Notes: generated by a model not told the origin, from the sequence alone. Positions 34,733 to 43,399 are shown, counted from the stretch's first letter. The stretch is 64,000 nt of DNA from Thermogemmatispora aurantia (GCF_008974285.1 NZ_BKZV01000001.1:1458214-1522213), one strand, 5' to 3'. A program made the numbers and translations.

Positions 34733-36539
34733 CAGTCAGCTCCTCCATAGGAAAGGCCTCGATCCCATACAGCTCCAGCGCGATGCGCGTCGCCAGGCGG
34801 CGATCGCGCTGGCGGAAGGCCGTCACCAGTCCCTGACGCTGCCGCGGCGTCACCTCAGCCGGACGCGGCAGGCGAATCCGCCGCAGATACTGGGCCTGAA
34901 AGCGGTAGTAGCCGCCGCGCATGCGCACCCCATAGCAGGCCACAAAGAAGAGCGCCACATCCGAGAGCAGCAGCCCACCCAGAGCTTCCAGGTCCCACGA
35001 CCCAGAACAAATCACATACAAATTATGATGAGGATAGGTCTGACCTTCATCAAGCACAGGCTCCAAACGGCGCGCGATATCCGGCACATAGAGCTTGTGG
35101 CGTCCAATCAGCCCAAACTGCACGCGGTCAATCGTGCGGTACCACTGTTGAGGAGAGCGGCGGGCCACATAGCGGCGCTTGAGCGCCTCCGCATGGCGCG
35201 AGAAATAGGCCCGCAAGCGCGGGAAGTCCTCCAGAGGGACCAGGCCCTCGGGCAGCCAGGGATTGACCAGATAATGGCCGGACCAGCGCAGCACGCCGTC
35301 CGCCGTATCGCCGCGGAGCGCCAGCGGCAAGAGGCGCGACGGCTCTACCAGCCTTGAATCGCTCGTAATAAAGACCTCGTCCAGGCCCGTCGCCAGGCCG
35401 ATGCCGACCGTGGTTCCCGTCTCCTCCGACTCTAGCGGCGGAAAGCGCTCCTCCAGCCGACGCAAGAGGGCCAGTCGCTCGGGCGCCAAGACCGGCCCAG
35501 ACCAGTCGACCCCAAGCTCAGCCGATAGCGGGCCCGCCATCTCCACCCGTGTCGCCCGCAGGCCCGCCGGAAGAGCGCTCGCCACCCCCTGACCCTGACG
35601 CACAGCCTCCAGCGCACCGGCCAGTCCGCGTAGCCGGCTGGCAGCCTCCTCCTCCGAAGCTGCCGGCTCCTCCTCTGAGAATTGCGCCAGGACAAGATGG
35701 CCCTGACGGGCGCGCCGGATCAAGGTAATGGCCGGATAGGCCGTCACAGCCTGAGCGAAAGGAGCGGCACGGTGCATCTCAAGCACCAGCTCCAGGCTGA
35801 AAGCCTCGGCCACCAGGCGGCGCAGCCCGGCCCCATACTGGTTAAAGAGCCAGCGATCGGGGCAGATGAAGGCACAGAGCGCCCCCGGCTTCAGGCGCCA
35901 GAGAGCTGCCTCCAGAAAGGCCACATAGAGATCAGCCCGCCCGCGCATCGTCCGATAGAGCGAGCGATAGAGGCTGAGGCGCTCACGGGGCAGCGCTTCG
36001 GGGCGCACGTAGGGCGGATTGCCCACCACCAGATCGGCAGCCGGCAGACTCGGAGCGTCGACCAGGAAATCGCCCGTGCGCAGCCAGGAAGCAGCCAGAC
36101 GCTGCGCCTCCTGAGCGCCGAAGCCATAATCAGCTAAGAGCTGGCAGAGCGCCTGGCGGGCCTGGCTGGCCCGTCCCTCATCCAGCTCGTAAGCCAGCAG
36201 GGCCGGCACCAGATCGCACGCGGGCCGCCCCTGGCGCTGCCAGCTTGCGAGCAGACGGCGTGCCAGAGCCAACAGAAAAGCCCCTTCGCCCGCCGCCGGC
36301 TCAAGTGCCAGCCGATCAGTCAGCGTCTCAGCCTCGCGATAGCCAGCCAAATCTAACATCAGCTCTACCACTGCCGCACGTGTCGCCACCGCGCCTGTCG
36401 TCGTCAGCGGCGTCTCTCCTGTCACCGGCCCCGGCTCCGACCGGCCTACCCCCTCCTGCGGCGCCCGCGCAACCAGAGGCAGCGCCAACTGCAGAGCCGC
36501 CGGCAGCCTTCGCCGCTCCCTGCCTGCCGCATCGATCAT
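34719..36539 (-). CDS. Type II N6-adenine DNA methyltransferase
   Basis: A 606-residue methyltransferase. The SAM-binding motif is LEPAAGEGAFLLAL and the catalytic motif IV is NPPY in VVGNPPYVRPE, marking an adenine-N6 enzyme of the TaqI-like (gamma) order. The C-terminal part (from about 380) is the target recognition domain, with YLVNPWLPEGLVPLEDFPRL and YYRFQAQYLRRI. It should methylate the adenine of the CTCGAG site cut by its neighbour. Gene order is M then R with a 14-base overlap, so M is made first. Base composition is GC-rich like the chromosome, unlike R. Confidence 0.92.
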   Translation of the reverse strand: MIDAAGRERRRLPAALQLALPLVARAPQEGVGRSEPGPVTGETPLTTTGAVATRAAVVELMLDLAGYREAETLTDRLALEPAAGEGAFLLALARRLLASWQRQGRPACDLVPALLAYELDEGRASQARQALCQLLADYGFGAQEAQRLAASWLRTGDFLVDAPSLPAADLVVGNPPYVRPEALPRERLSLYRSLYRTMRGRADLYVAFLEAALWRLKPGALCAFICPDRWLFNQYGAGLRRLVAEAFSLELVLEMHRAAPFAQAVTAYPAITLIRRARQGHLVLAQFSEEEPAASEEEAASRLRGLAGALEAVRQGQGVASALPAGLRATRVEMAGPLSAELGVDWSGPVLAPERLALLRRLEERFPPLESEETGTTVGIGLATGLDEVFITSDSRLVEPSRLLPLALRGDTADGVLRWSGHYLVNPWLPEGLVPLEDFPRLRAYFSRHAEALKRRYVARRSPQQWYRTIDRVQFGLIGRHKLYVPDIARRLEPVLDEGQTYPHHNLYVICSGSWDLEALGGLLLSDVALFFVACYGVRMRGGYYRFQAQYLRRIRLPRPAEVTPRQRQGLVTAFRQRDRRLATRIALELYGIEAFPMEELTGDNQ

Positions 36540-36703
36540 TGCAAGCCTCCCGCCCTTACCTTATCGGTCGCCAGCCCAGCGCCACGGGCCAGCGCCTCCT
36601 GATTGGCCTCATTATAGCAGCAACAGGCCCCAGACGATAAGACCGTGGCTCTTCCCTCTTCCTCCGGCGGTTCGCACGTCCAGAGAGACCTCACCCAGTC
36701 CAA

Positions 36704-37189
36704 TCAAGCCAGCGGCAACGGTGGCCCAAGCAGCTCCATACCGTGAGCGCGCCAGAGAGCCGCCTCCTGGGGCGGCATGGCCGGCGCCTCGCCACGGGCA
36801 GTCACCGCCCGAAAGAAGGCTTCCATCTTGCCCGCTGGCAGGAAGGCAATCAGAATACGGCCCTCGCCGGTGCAGGCCCAGACATGGGGAACGCCGCGCG
36901 GAGCCAGCAGACAGGCCCCCGCCTCCAATACGTAGCGCTGCAAGCCCACCTCGAAGAGGAAAGTCCCGGCCAGCACATAAAACCACTCCTCCTGATCGTA
37001 GTGCAGATGACGCGGCGGCCCCCCACCTGTGCGAAAGTGATTCTCCAGCACAAAGAGATTGGCGGCGTTGGGCGTCGTCACCTTAAAGGTCAGCGTGCTG
37101 ATCCCTAACTGATGCACCTCGCCAGCGGCGGCGGCGCCGGCGGCCAGAAAGAGAGCCGGCGGCGGATCGGATCGATAGGCCTCGCTCAT
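36704..37189 (-). CDS. Cupin-domain protein
   Basis: A 161-residue protein with one cupin barrel. The first metal motif has PPRHLHYDQEEWFYVLAG (H-x-H...E) and the second PRGVPHVWAC (P...H). Such proteins bind a metal and act as small-molecule dioxygenases, isomerases or sensors; the substrate is unknown. GGAG lies eight bases before the ATG at 37189. It is on the minus strand, not linked to the restriction-modification genes by spacing. Confidence 0.85.
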   Translation of the reverse strand: MSEAYRSDPPPALFLAAGAAAAGEVHQLGISTLTFKVTTPNAANLFVLENHFRTGGGPPRHLHYDQEEWFYVLAGTFLFEVGLQRYVLEAGACLLAPRGVPHVWACTGEGRILIAFLPAGKMEAFFRAVTARGEAPAMPPQEAALWRAHGMELLGPPLPLA

Positions 37190-37314
37190 AATTGACGCTC
37201 CTTCGCTCTCACAGAATACGTTACAGGAACGTCGCGGGCACCACTTTTTTCATGGAAGGCCCGGCCCAGCGGAGGCCGCCACGGCAGAGCCTGCGCATCC
37301 TGGCATCGCTATAG

Positions 37315-37320
37315 TATAAT
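37315..37320 (+). promoter_or_regulatory. -10 element of the uvrC promoter
   Basis: A perfect TATAAT in the 37190-37497 spacer, with a weak -35 TGCGCA at 37292-37297 and a leader of about 170 bases. Confidence 0.45.
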
Positions 37321-37409
37321 GAAGCAGCAGTCTCCAGGGAGGATAACGGCAGCCTGGCCTAAGCCAGCCAGCCAGGCAGGCAGGGCGGCATAAACATAGC
37401 ACCCACAGC

Positions 37410-37441
37410 CAGCGTTTAGCCAGCCCAGCGTTTAGCCAGCC
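37410..37441. repeat. Exact 16-bp tandem duplication in the uvrC leader
   Basis: CAGCGTTTAGCCAGCC occurs twice in a row without mismatch, within a larger stretch rich in CAGC/CAGG tetranucleotides (about 37360-37450). Confidence 0.9.
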
Positions 37442-37497
37442 AGCCATACCAGACCAGCCCCGGGCCAGCATCATCACAGCGAAGCGAACAAGCCAAC

Positions 37498-39486
37498 ATG
37501 AACGACAAAATTCGCAGCGTTCTCAACAGCCTGCCCTCCAAACCCGGCATCTATCTCATGAAGGATGCCCAGGGGCAAATCATCTACGTCGGCAAAGCCG
37601 TCTCGCTCCATCAGCGCGTTCGCTCCTACTTCCAGGAATCCGCCGACCTCAGTCCCAAAAATCGCAGCATGGTCGCCCGCGTCGACGACATCGAATACGT
37701 CGTCGTCGAAAACGAAATCGAGGCCCTCGTCCTCGAAAGCAACTACATCAAACAATATCGCCCGAAATATAATGTCCTGCTGCGCGACGACAAAAACTAT
37801 CCCTACATCAAAGTGGCCCTCAGCGAAGACTTCCCGCGCGTCTATCGCGTGCGCAACTACCAGCGCGACGGCAACCGCTACTTTGGGCCATACACCAGCT
37901 CAGCCGCCGTCGACGCCACCCTTGACCTGCTCAACAAACTCTTTCCCTTTCGCACCTGCCGCTACGACGGCAGCGCCTGGGCCCCACCACGCGACGGCCA
38001 GGCGCCGGCGGGCTGGAAGCCCAAATATCTCAACCGGCCCTGTACCCAGTACTACATTCATCGCTGCCTGGCCCCCTGTGTTGGCTACGTCACGCGCGAA
38101 GACTACGACGCCATCATCGAGCAGGTCATCCTCTTCCTCGAAGGCAAACACGAGGAAGTCCTCAAGCAGCTAGAGGCCCGCATGCATGAGGCCGCCGAGG
38201 CCCTCAACTTCGAGGAGGCCGCCCGTCTGCGCGACCGTATCCGCGCCGTCGAGCATATTCTTGAGAAGCAGCGCATCATCAACACCGAAGGGCAAGAAGA
38301 CCAGGACGTCATCGCCCTGGCCAGCGCCGAAGACGAGACCTGCGCCCAGGTCTTCTTTTTCCGCGGCGGCAAGCTCATCGGGCGCGAATACTTCATCCTG
38401 CAGGGCACCCGCGACAGCAGCCCGGGCGAAATCATGAGTTCCTTCCTGCAGCAATTTTACGAAAGCGCGCCCCACATCCCCGCCGAAATTGTCCTCGAAG
38501 TCGAGCCGGACGACCGCGATATGCTGCAGGCCTGGCTCAGGAGCCGGCGCGGCAAGGCCATTACCCTGAGCGTCCCGCGGCGTGGCGAGAAGCGTAGCCT
38601 GATCGAGCTGGTCAAACAGAATGCGCAGGAGGTTCTGGAGCAGCAGCGCATCAAATGGCTCAGCGACAGCCAGAAGACGCAGCTTGCCCTTGAGGAACTG
38701 CAGACGGCCCTCAACCTGGCGGCGCCGCCCTACCGCATCGAATGCTATGACATCTCCAATATCCAGGGCAGCAGTGCCGTCGGAGCAATGGTCGTCTTTG
38801 AAGCCGGGCGTCCCAAGCCGGCGGAGTACCGACGCTTCCGCATCAAGAGCATCGAAGGCGCCAACGACCCTGCCAGCCATCAGGAGATCCTGCGCCGCCG
38901 CTTCCGCCGTGAGCCAGTCCCGACCCGGGACGTCGCTGATGCCAGCGCACTCAACTCTAACGTGGACGACGGGCGCGCCGGCGTCGAGAACGCCGAAGGG
39001 CAGGCAGCCGCCTTCAGCCACGACTGGCCCCTGCCGGACCTCATCGTCATCGACGGCGGCAAAGCCCAGCTCAACGCCGCCTTGCAGGTCCTGCAGGAGC
39101 TGCACGTCGAAGTGCCCATCATCGGCCTGGCCAAAGAAGAAGGCTCCCACAGCCGCCTGCCAACCGCCGAAGCGATCTATCTCCCCAGAACTGCCGAGCC
39201 GCTGCTCCTGCCACGCACCTCGCAGGGCCTCTATCTGCTGCAGCGCATCCGCGACGAGGCCCATCGCTTCGGCATCACCTACCATCGCAAGCTGCGCAGC
39301 CAGCGCACCTTTCGCTCGCAGCTCGACGAAATCCCAGGCATCGGCCCCCGGCGCAAGCAGGCCCTGCTCAAGCACTTTGGCTCTGTGCAGGCCATCCGCG
39401 AGGCCAGCGTCGAGGAGCTGGCCGCCGTCGAGGGCATGACTCGCGCCGCCGCCGAGAAGGTCAAGGAGTATATCGGCAGGTCCTGA
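37498..39486 (+). CDS. uvrC: Excinuclease ABC subunit C
   Basis: A 662-residue nucleotide-excision repair nuclease that makes both incisions around DNA damage bound by UvrAB. In order: GIY-YIG nuclease (KPGIYLMKDAQGQIIYVGKA, 15-34), cysteine-bearing region (CTQYYIHRCLAPCVGY), UVR motif (ALNFEEAARLRDRIRAVEHI) for UvrB contact, the RNase H-like domain (IECYDISNIQGSSAVGAMVV and LIVIDGGKAQL) and a C-terminal helix-hairpin-helix pair (DEIPGIGPRRKQALLKHFGS). An extra segment of about 45 residues sits before LIVIDGG compared with compact UvrC proteins. No clear ribosome site stands before the ATG, but the N-terminus is exactly family-like. Confidence 0.96.
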   Translation: MNDKIRSVLNSLPSKPGIYLMKDAQGQIIYVGKAVSLHQRVRSYFQESADLSPKNRSMVARVDDIEYVVVENEIEALVLESNYIKQYRPKYNVLLRDDKNYPYIKVALSEDFPRVYRVRNYQRDGNRYFGPYTSSAAVDATLDLLNKLFPFRTCRYDGSAWAPPRDGQAPAGWKPKYLNRPCTQYYIHRCLAPCVGYVTREDYDAIIEQVILFLEGKHEEVLKQLEARMHEAAEALNFEEAARLRDRIRAVEHILEKQRIINTEGQEDQDVIALASAEDETCAQVFFFRGGKLIGREYFILQGTRDSSPGEIMSSFLQQFYESAPHIPAEIVLEVEPDDRDMLQAWLRSRRGKAITLSVPRRGEKRSLIELVKQNAQEVLEQQRIKWLSDSQKTQLALEELQTALNLAAPPYRIECYDISNIQGSSAVGAMVVFEAGRPKPAEYRRFRIKSIEGANDPASHQEILRRRFRREPVPTRDVADASALNSNVDDGRAGVENAEGQAAAFSHDWPLPDLIVIDGGKAQLNAALQVLQELHVEVPIIGLAKEEGSHSRLPTAEAIYLPRTAEPLLLPRTSQGLYLLQRIRDEAHRFGITYHRKLRSQRTFRSQLDEIPGIGPRRKQALLKHFGSVQAIREASVEELAAVEGMTRAAAEKVKEYIGRS

Positions 39487-39737
39487 CCAGACAGGCAGAC
39501 AGACAGACAGAGAGAGGAGAGCCGCAGGCCAACCGCTGAGGACGGGCTTGCGGCCCTCGACCTCGACGGACGCGCTGCGGACAGTGCCCGGCGAGCGCTA
39601 GCACTCCACGCCTTCGATTGACAACGCAGCGATTGGCGATTACTATTTAATGTAGAGCATCTCTTACATTGAGTAGACGCTCTCTTGTCAGCTAAGGAGG
39701 AAAGCGGTAACGCCTTCCCTCCTGTTTCTTATGTAGA

Positions 39738-39766
39738 GAAAGGAAGTCATCACAAGACCTCCTTTC
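39738..39766 (+). terminator. Possible terminator after uvrC
   Basis: GAAAGGAAGTC (39738-39748) pairs with GACCTCCTTTC (39756-39766) with two mismatches and is followed by TTCGTTTCGTT. Spacer 39487-39821 also starts with a CAGA tetranucleotide tract right after the uvrC stop. Confidence 0.4.
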
Positions 39767-39821
39767 TTCGTTTCGTTCTCCAGTGTTAAGCCATGTTCTG
39801 GCGCGGAGGTGACAGCATCCT

Positions 39822-40142
39822 ATGCCCACGTATGAATATGCGTGCCGGGCATGCGAGCATCGTTTCGAGATTTGGCAGAAAATCACGGACGATCCTTTAA
39901 CGGTCTGCCCACAGTGTGGCGGCGAGATCCATCGCGTGCTCTTCCCTACAGGGATTGTCTTCAAAGGGCACGGCTTCTATAAAACGGACTACACCAGCTC
40001 CAGTTCAAACGGCGCTGGCTCGTCACATAGCACGAGCAGCAAGTCCAGCGAGAGCGAGAGCAGCAGCTCCTCCTCGACGAGCGAGGGGAGCGGGAGCAGT
40101 AAGGCACCAGTAGCCTCCAGTAGCAGTAGCAGCGGCTCCTGA
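39822..40142 (+). CDS. FmdB-family zinc-ribbon protein with Ser-rich tail
   Basis: A 106-residue protein. The N-terminal zinc ribbon is MPTYEYACRACEHRFE with C8, C11 and then CPQCGG with C29, C32, as in FmdB-type putative regulatory proteins. The tail from residue 59 onward is almost only Ser with some Gly, Glu and Thr, a disordered low-complexity region that is long for the family. The ATG at 39822 has GGAGGTGACAG upstream at a somewhat long distance. The cellular role of this family is not established. Confidence 0.85.
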   Translation: MPTYEYACRACEHRFEIWQKITDDPLTVCPQCGGEIHRVLFPTGIVFKGHGFYKTDYTSSSSNGAGSSHSTSSKSSESESSSSSSTSEGSGSSKAPVASSSSSSGS

Positions 40143-40268
40143 GCCAGCCGGCCATCACAACAGAGGTCGCACTTCCTTGACTGACCTGAAGCCGCGCGGC
40201 AGGAACCGGCTCAACACGGCTCAGGACGCCAGGAAGAGTCGCAACATTACGAAGGGAGCAGACAACGC

Positions 40269-40481
40269 ATGGCCGAATCGGCATTGGCCGCTCTGCAGCG
40301 CCGACAGATCGAAATCACCATTGGCGAGCTGTGGCTGGCGAGCGATTTCTACACACGCCAGGAGATTATCGAGCGGCTGCGCCACCTGATCGCCCATGCC
40401 GATCCCAGCCTCGACCTTGCCCAATTGAGCGAGGGAGCCAGGGAAGAGCTGCGCGACCTGGGCCTGATTCCGGCAGAATGA
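40269..40481 (+). CDS. Small protein of unknown function
   Basis: A 70-residue protein I do not recognise. It seems to be three helices: ALAALQRRQIEITIGELWLA, YTRQEIIERLRHLIAHA and LSEGAREELRDLGLI. There is no cysteine or membrane helix. The ATG has AAGGGAGC about ten bases upstream. It lies 126 bases after the FmdB-like gene in the same direction and may share its transcript. Confidence 0.65.
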   Translation: MAESALAALQRRQIEITIGELWLASDFYTRQEIIERLRHLIAHADPSLDLAQLSEGAREELRDLGLIPAE

Positions 40482-40666
40482 AGGAAGGAATGCAGCAAGA
40501 AAGGAATTGACACGCGTTGCAGCTGTCGAGAGGCAGCAAGCGCCTATGCTTGCCTGCCCCTCTTGACAGCGGCGCGCCTTCTTCCCACGAGCGGAAGCCC
40601 GTCTTCTTCACCTCTCTCTCCCCCAAAATTCCCAGTGGCTTCCGCCTCAACCGCCGGCCACATGGA

Positions 40667-40682
40667 TTAAGTGTATACTTAA
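40667..40682 (+). promoter_or_regulatory. Palindrome over the -10 of the histidine kinase gene
   Basis: TTAAGT-gtat-ACTTAA, with a TATACT box (40674-40679) inside. No -35 is visible, so activator or repressor control at this site is plausible. Confidence 0.5.
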
Positions 40683-40721
40683 CGATGTATTAGCCACCGA
40701 GCGAGTAGGGAGGCCACACGC

Positions 40722-41501
40722 ATGCGAGCTCACCGCAAGCAGTCGCAGGAAGAGGTTGTCAGGGCGCTGCAGCAACAAGTAGATGAGCTGACACGTACCA
40801 ATATGCTCCTTCAGGAGGAATTAGCGCGTAAAGAGCAGTTTACGGCGATGATCGCCCATGAGTTGCGTGGCCCGCTCGCTCCCATCATCAACTATGCCCA
40901 GATGATCGCCCGCCCCAACTGCCGCCGCGAGACGGTCGAGCGGGGCACGGCTATCATTATCAGCCAGGCCCAGCGTCTCAAACGCCTGGTCAATGACCTG
41001 CTCGACGCCTCTTATCTCTCCACTGGCCAGTTCAAACTCCTGCTAGCCGAGTGTGATATCGTCGCCCTGATCCGTGAGCTGGTTGAGCAGTTCCGCCCGT
41101 TGGCCCCTTACCACCGCCTCGAAGTCGAGGCCCCCGAGACGCCGCTCATCGGTCGCTGGGATGGCGAGCGCCTGCAGCAGGCCGTCGGCAACTTGCTGGA
41201 TAACGCCATCAAGTACTCTGATGAGCATACGACCATTACCGTCCGTGTCAGTCAGCCAGAGGAGCATCTGGTGCGCGTGAGCGTTCACAACGTGGGGCGC
41301 GTCATTCCAGCGGCGGAGATCAACAGCATTTTCCGCCCCTACGTGCGTCTGCAGGCAGCGCGCAGCCGCCAGGGGTCGGGTCTGGGCCTCTACATTACGA
41401 AGAGCATCGTCGAGGCCCACGGCGGCACGCTGCGTTTGGAGCGTCCCGGTGCCGAGGACCAGGGCACTACTTTCTCGTTCGATCTCCCTCTGCCCTCCTG
41501 A
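40722..41501 (+). CDS. Soluble sensor histidine kinase
   Basis: A 259-residue kinase without membrane helix. A coiled-coil start (5-38) leads into the dimerisation/phospho-acceptor domain with H46 in MIAHELRGPLAP. The ATPase domain has the N box NLLDNAIKYS and the G2 box GSGLGLYITKSIVEAHGG. The G1 box is degenerate: where D-x-G-x-G-I is expected the sequence reads H-N-V-G-R-V-I. No input domain other than the coiled coil is present, so the signal must come through partner binding. No response regulator gene is next to it. Confidence 0.88.
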   Translation: MRAHRKQSQEEVVRALQQQVDELTRTNMLLQEELARKEQFTAMIAHELRGPLAPIINYAQMIARPNCRRETVERGTAIIISQAQRLKRLVNDLLDASYLSTGQFKLLLAECDIVALIRELVEQFRPLAPYHRLEVEAPETPLIGRWDGERLQQAVGNLLDNAIKYSDEHTTITVRVSQPEEHLVRVSVHNVGRVIPAAEINSIFRPYVRLQAARSRQGSGLGLYITKSIVEAHGGTLRLERPGAEDQGTTFSFDLPLPS

Positions 41502-41563
41502 TCCTGCCATCGCTTCACCCTCCTCTGGCCTTGCCCTTTCACGCCCCTCCCTGGTGATTTGAA

Positions 41564-41678
41564 CAGGTGCCAACCTGGGAGTTTTCCCAACCTTCTTCCT
41601 CGGCCTTCTGACGGTGCGCTCCGTCCGACGCCAGACTATACTGTTTTGTGGGCGGCGAGACCCGTGGGAGCGTACCAT
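41564..41678 (+). repeat. 115-bp element, left copy, reading inward
   Basis: From CAGGTGCCAACCTGG to GAGCGTACCAT. The reverse complement of 43178-43292 has the same length with only about nine differences by eye. It contains a conserved TATACT (41637-41642) directed toward the peroxiredoxin start 150 bases downstream, and begins with the small palindrome CAGGT-gcca-ACCTG. Confidence 0.85.
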
Positions 41679-41791
41679 TACATAGTTCGGAGGAGGGACC
41701 GACCGGGTGAGCGGGTCGAGGCCAGATTGACCCTTCCGCGCCTCGGCAGACGGTCGCTCTTCTGCAAAAGGGAATGAAAGGAAATACACGC

Positions 41792-42322
41792 ATGAGCGGA
41801 TCTAACACCGCGGAGCAGCGAGGCAAAGTGCAGGTCGGTGACCTGGCCCCAGACTTCACGCTGCCCGATCAGACAGGTCGTCCGGCCAGCCTTCACGACT
41901 TCATCGGTAAGTCTGTGGTCGTCCTCTACTTCTATCCCAAGGACAATACGCCTGGCTGTACCACAGAGGCGGTTTGCTTCCGCGATAACTATGTGGTCTT
42001 CAAGCAGGCGGGGGCTGAAGTCATCGGCATTAGCTCGGACTCGACCGAGTCGCATGAGCAGTTTGCCAATCAGCATCGACTCCCTTTCATCCTGCTGAGC
42101 GACCGGGGGGCTGCTGTGCGCAAGCGTTATGGGGTACCGACAACGCTCGGCCTGCTGCCGGGGCGCGTGACCTATATTATCGACAAGCGTGGTGTGGTGC
42201 GCCACATCTTCTCATCGCAGTTCAACCCTGAGAAGCATGTTGAGGAAGCCCTGAGCATCGTGCGGACCTTGCAAGATGAGGAGGGAGCCGGTGCCTCGCA
42301 GGCTTCTGCCGGGCAGGTCTGA
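41792..42322 (+). CDS. Peroxiredoxin, BCP/PrxQ type
   Basis: A 176-residue thiol peroxidase that reduces peroxides with thioredoxin-like donors. The peroxidatic site is DNTPGC56TTEAVC62FRD. In most PrxQ proteins the resolving cysteine is five residues after the first (CxxxxC in CTxEACxFRD); here it is six, because Val stands in the usual place and Cys one further on. The rest of the fold is normal (APDFTLPDQTGRPASLHDF, ending strand VTYIIDKRGVVRHIF). The ATG at 41792 has AAAGGA nine bases before. It follows the left 115-bp element. Confidence 0.9.
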   Translation: MSGSNTAEQRGKVQVGDLAPDFTLPDQTGRPASLHDFIGKSVVVLYFYPKDNTPGCTTEAVCFRDNYVVFKQAGAEVIGISSDSTESHEQFANQHRLPFILLSDRGAAVRKRYGVPTTLGLLPGRVTYIIDKRGVVRHIFSSQFNPEKHVEEALSIVRTLQDEEGAGASQASAGQV

Positions 42323-42560
42323 GAGCAGACCTGAGTCGAGCGCTGGCGGCCTCAGCCTTGCAGGCTGGCCAGCGACAGCCGGAGCCGGATTCTGATTACT
42401 GGCATACCAGTCGCAGGAACAGACCAAAGAGAGCGCGGCCCAGCTTTCTCTTGCCGCCACCGCTCTGGCAGACCAGAGCAAGCGGTCGGGAGAGGAAGCC
42501 GGGTCGCGCTTTGTCCTGTGCGTGCACCCACATCGAGGGCGGTAAGGACGGCAGGAGAGC

Positions 42561-42857
42561 TTAGGCCGTCTCGATAGCTGGGCCGCCGCTGCTTGGCTCG
42601 GCGCGCGGCTGCTCCGCGGCTGGCGCCGACTCGCTGTAGTCACCTTCCTGAGCTGGACGCTTGAAGACATAGTAGGCCGAGGTTGAGGTCAGGGGCTGAA
42701 TACCTACCAGCTCCCAGCCTTCGCGGCCCAGGCTGCTCAGATAGCGGCGCACGAAGGCACTGCGTCGCTCGTTGCCGATCAGCGTCTCCAGGCCTTCGCA
42801 GGAGATGCGTCCACGGGTATCAATATAAGCGACCTTATAGGCCCACTGCTGTGACAT
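42561..42857 (-). CDS. Small DUF4177-like protein
   Basis: A 98-residue protein. Residues 1-70 look like a DUF4177-type domain: a first strand MSQQWAYKVAYIDTRGR, helices, then LGREGWELVGIQPLT and a last strand YYVFKRP. The W-E-L-V pattern after a turn is typical. The tail is acidic and Pro/Ala-rich. AAAGGAG lies twelve bases upstream of the ATG. It converges with the peroxiredoxin gene and both sit between the two 115-bp elements. No function is known. Confidence 0.7.
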   Translation of the reverse strand: MSQQWAYKVAYIDTRGRISCEGLETLIGNERRSAFVRRYLSSLGREGWELVGIQPLTSTSAYYVFKRPAQEGDYSESAPAAEQPRAEPSSGGPAIETA

Positions 42858-43177
42858 AACGCTTACTTACTCCTTTCAGCTCGCTCGCTGGACCGCAGCC
42901 CGGACAGGCTGAGAAGAGACCAGGCCAGGCGCAACGGGCGCGGGGTCAATGGGGCCTTGCCCTCTGTCTGGCACCTCTGTTCAACAAAGGACAGGGGCAG
43001 GTGTGCGACCCGTGGCAGTCGGACCGTGCCGGAACCCTTGAAGCCACGTCCGATGACTTCCCTGGCGCCGGGCAGGCCAGTCTGACGCCTCGCACGCTTC
43101 TGTCAGAGAGTATGGCCTGCCCGCCAGACACCGGGGCCTGCCGGGTTCCACAATGCAACAGGCTCCGGGCAGGGGGC
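42858..43177. other. Spacer upstream of the DUF4177-like gene
   Basis: No gene is supported. There are GC-rich partial repeats such as GGCCTGCCGGG near 43135 and CCGGGCAGG near 43166 that could pair. The 115-bp right copy follows. Confidence 0.3.
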
Positions 43178-43292
43178 ATGGTACGCTCCCACGGGTCTTG
43201 TCACCCACGAAACAGTATAGTCTGGCGTCGGACGGAGCGCACCGTCAGAAGGCCGGGGAAGAAAGCTAGGAAAACTTCCAGGTTGGCACCTG
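43178..43292 (-). repeat. 115-bp element, right copy, reading inward
   Basis: Inverted copy of 41564-41678. Its TATACT is directed leftward, toward the DUF4177-like gene. Each copy also contains the start of an open frame MVRSHGS...NSIVWRRTERTV reading outward, but changes between copies are not mainly silent, so I do not call it a gene. Confidence 0.85.
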
Positions 43293-43399
43293 ACTATGCA
43301 GACGAGTCACACGTAGAGAATGTAGGTCAGACGAGCAGCCTGGGTCAAGGTGTGAGCAGATCAACCTGACTCAGCAGATCAGAAGCACAGGTACTGGTA

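Noticed and set aside
41564..43292. Insertion sequence bounded by the 115-bp inverted repeats
   Set aside because: There is no transposase or relic inside, only a peroxiredoxin and a DUF4177-like gene. I report it as a repeat only.
43178..43369. Small protein gene starting MVRSHGS in the right 115-bp copy
   Set aside because: The matching frame in the left copy continues into DNA opposite the histidine kinase. Changes between copies are not mainly silent and there is no ribosome site.
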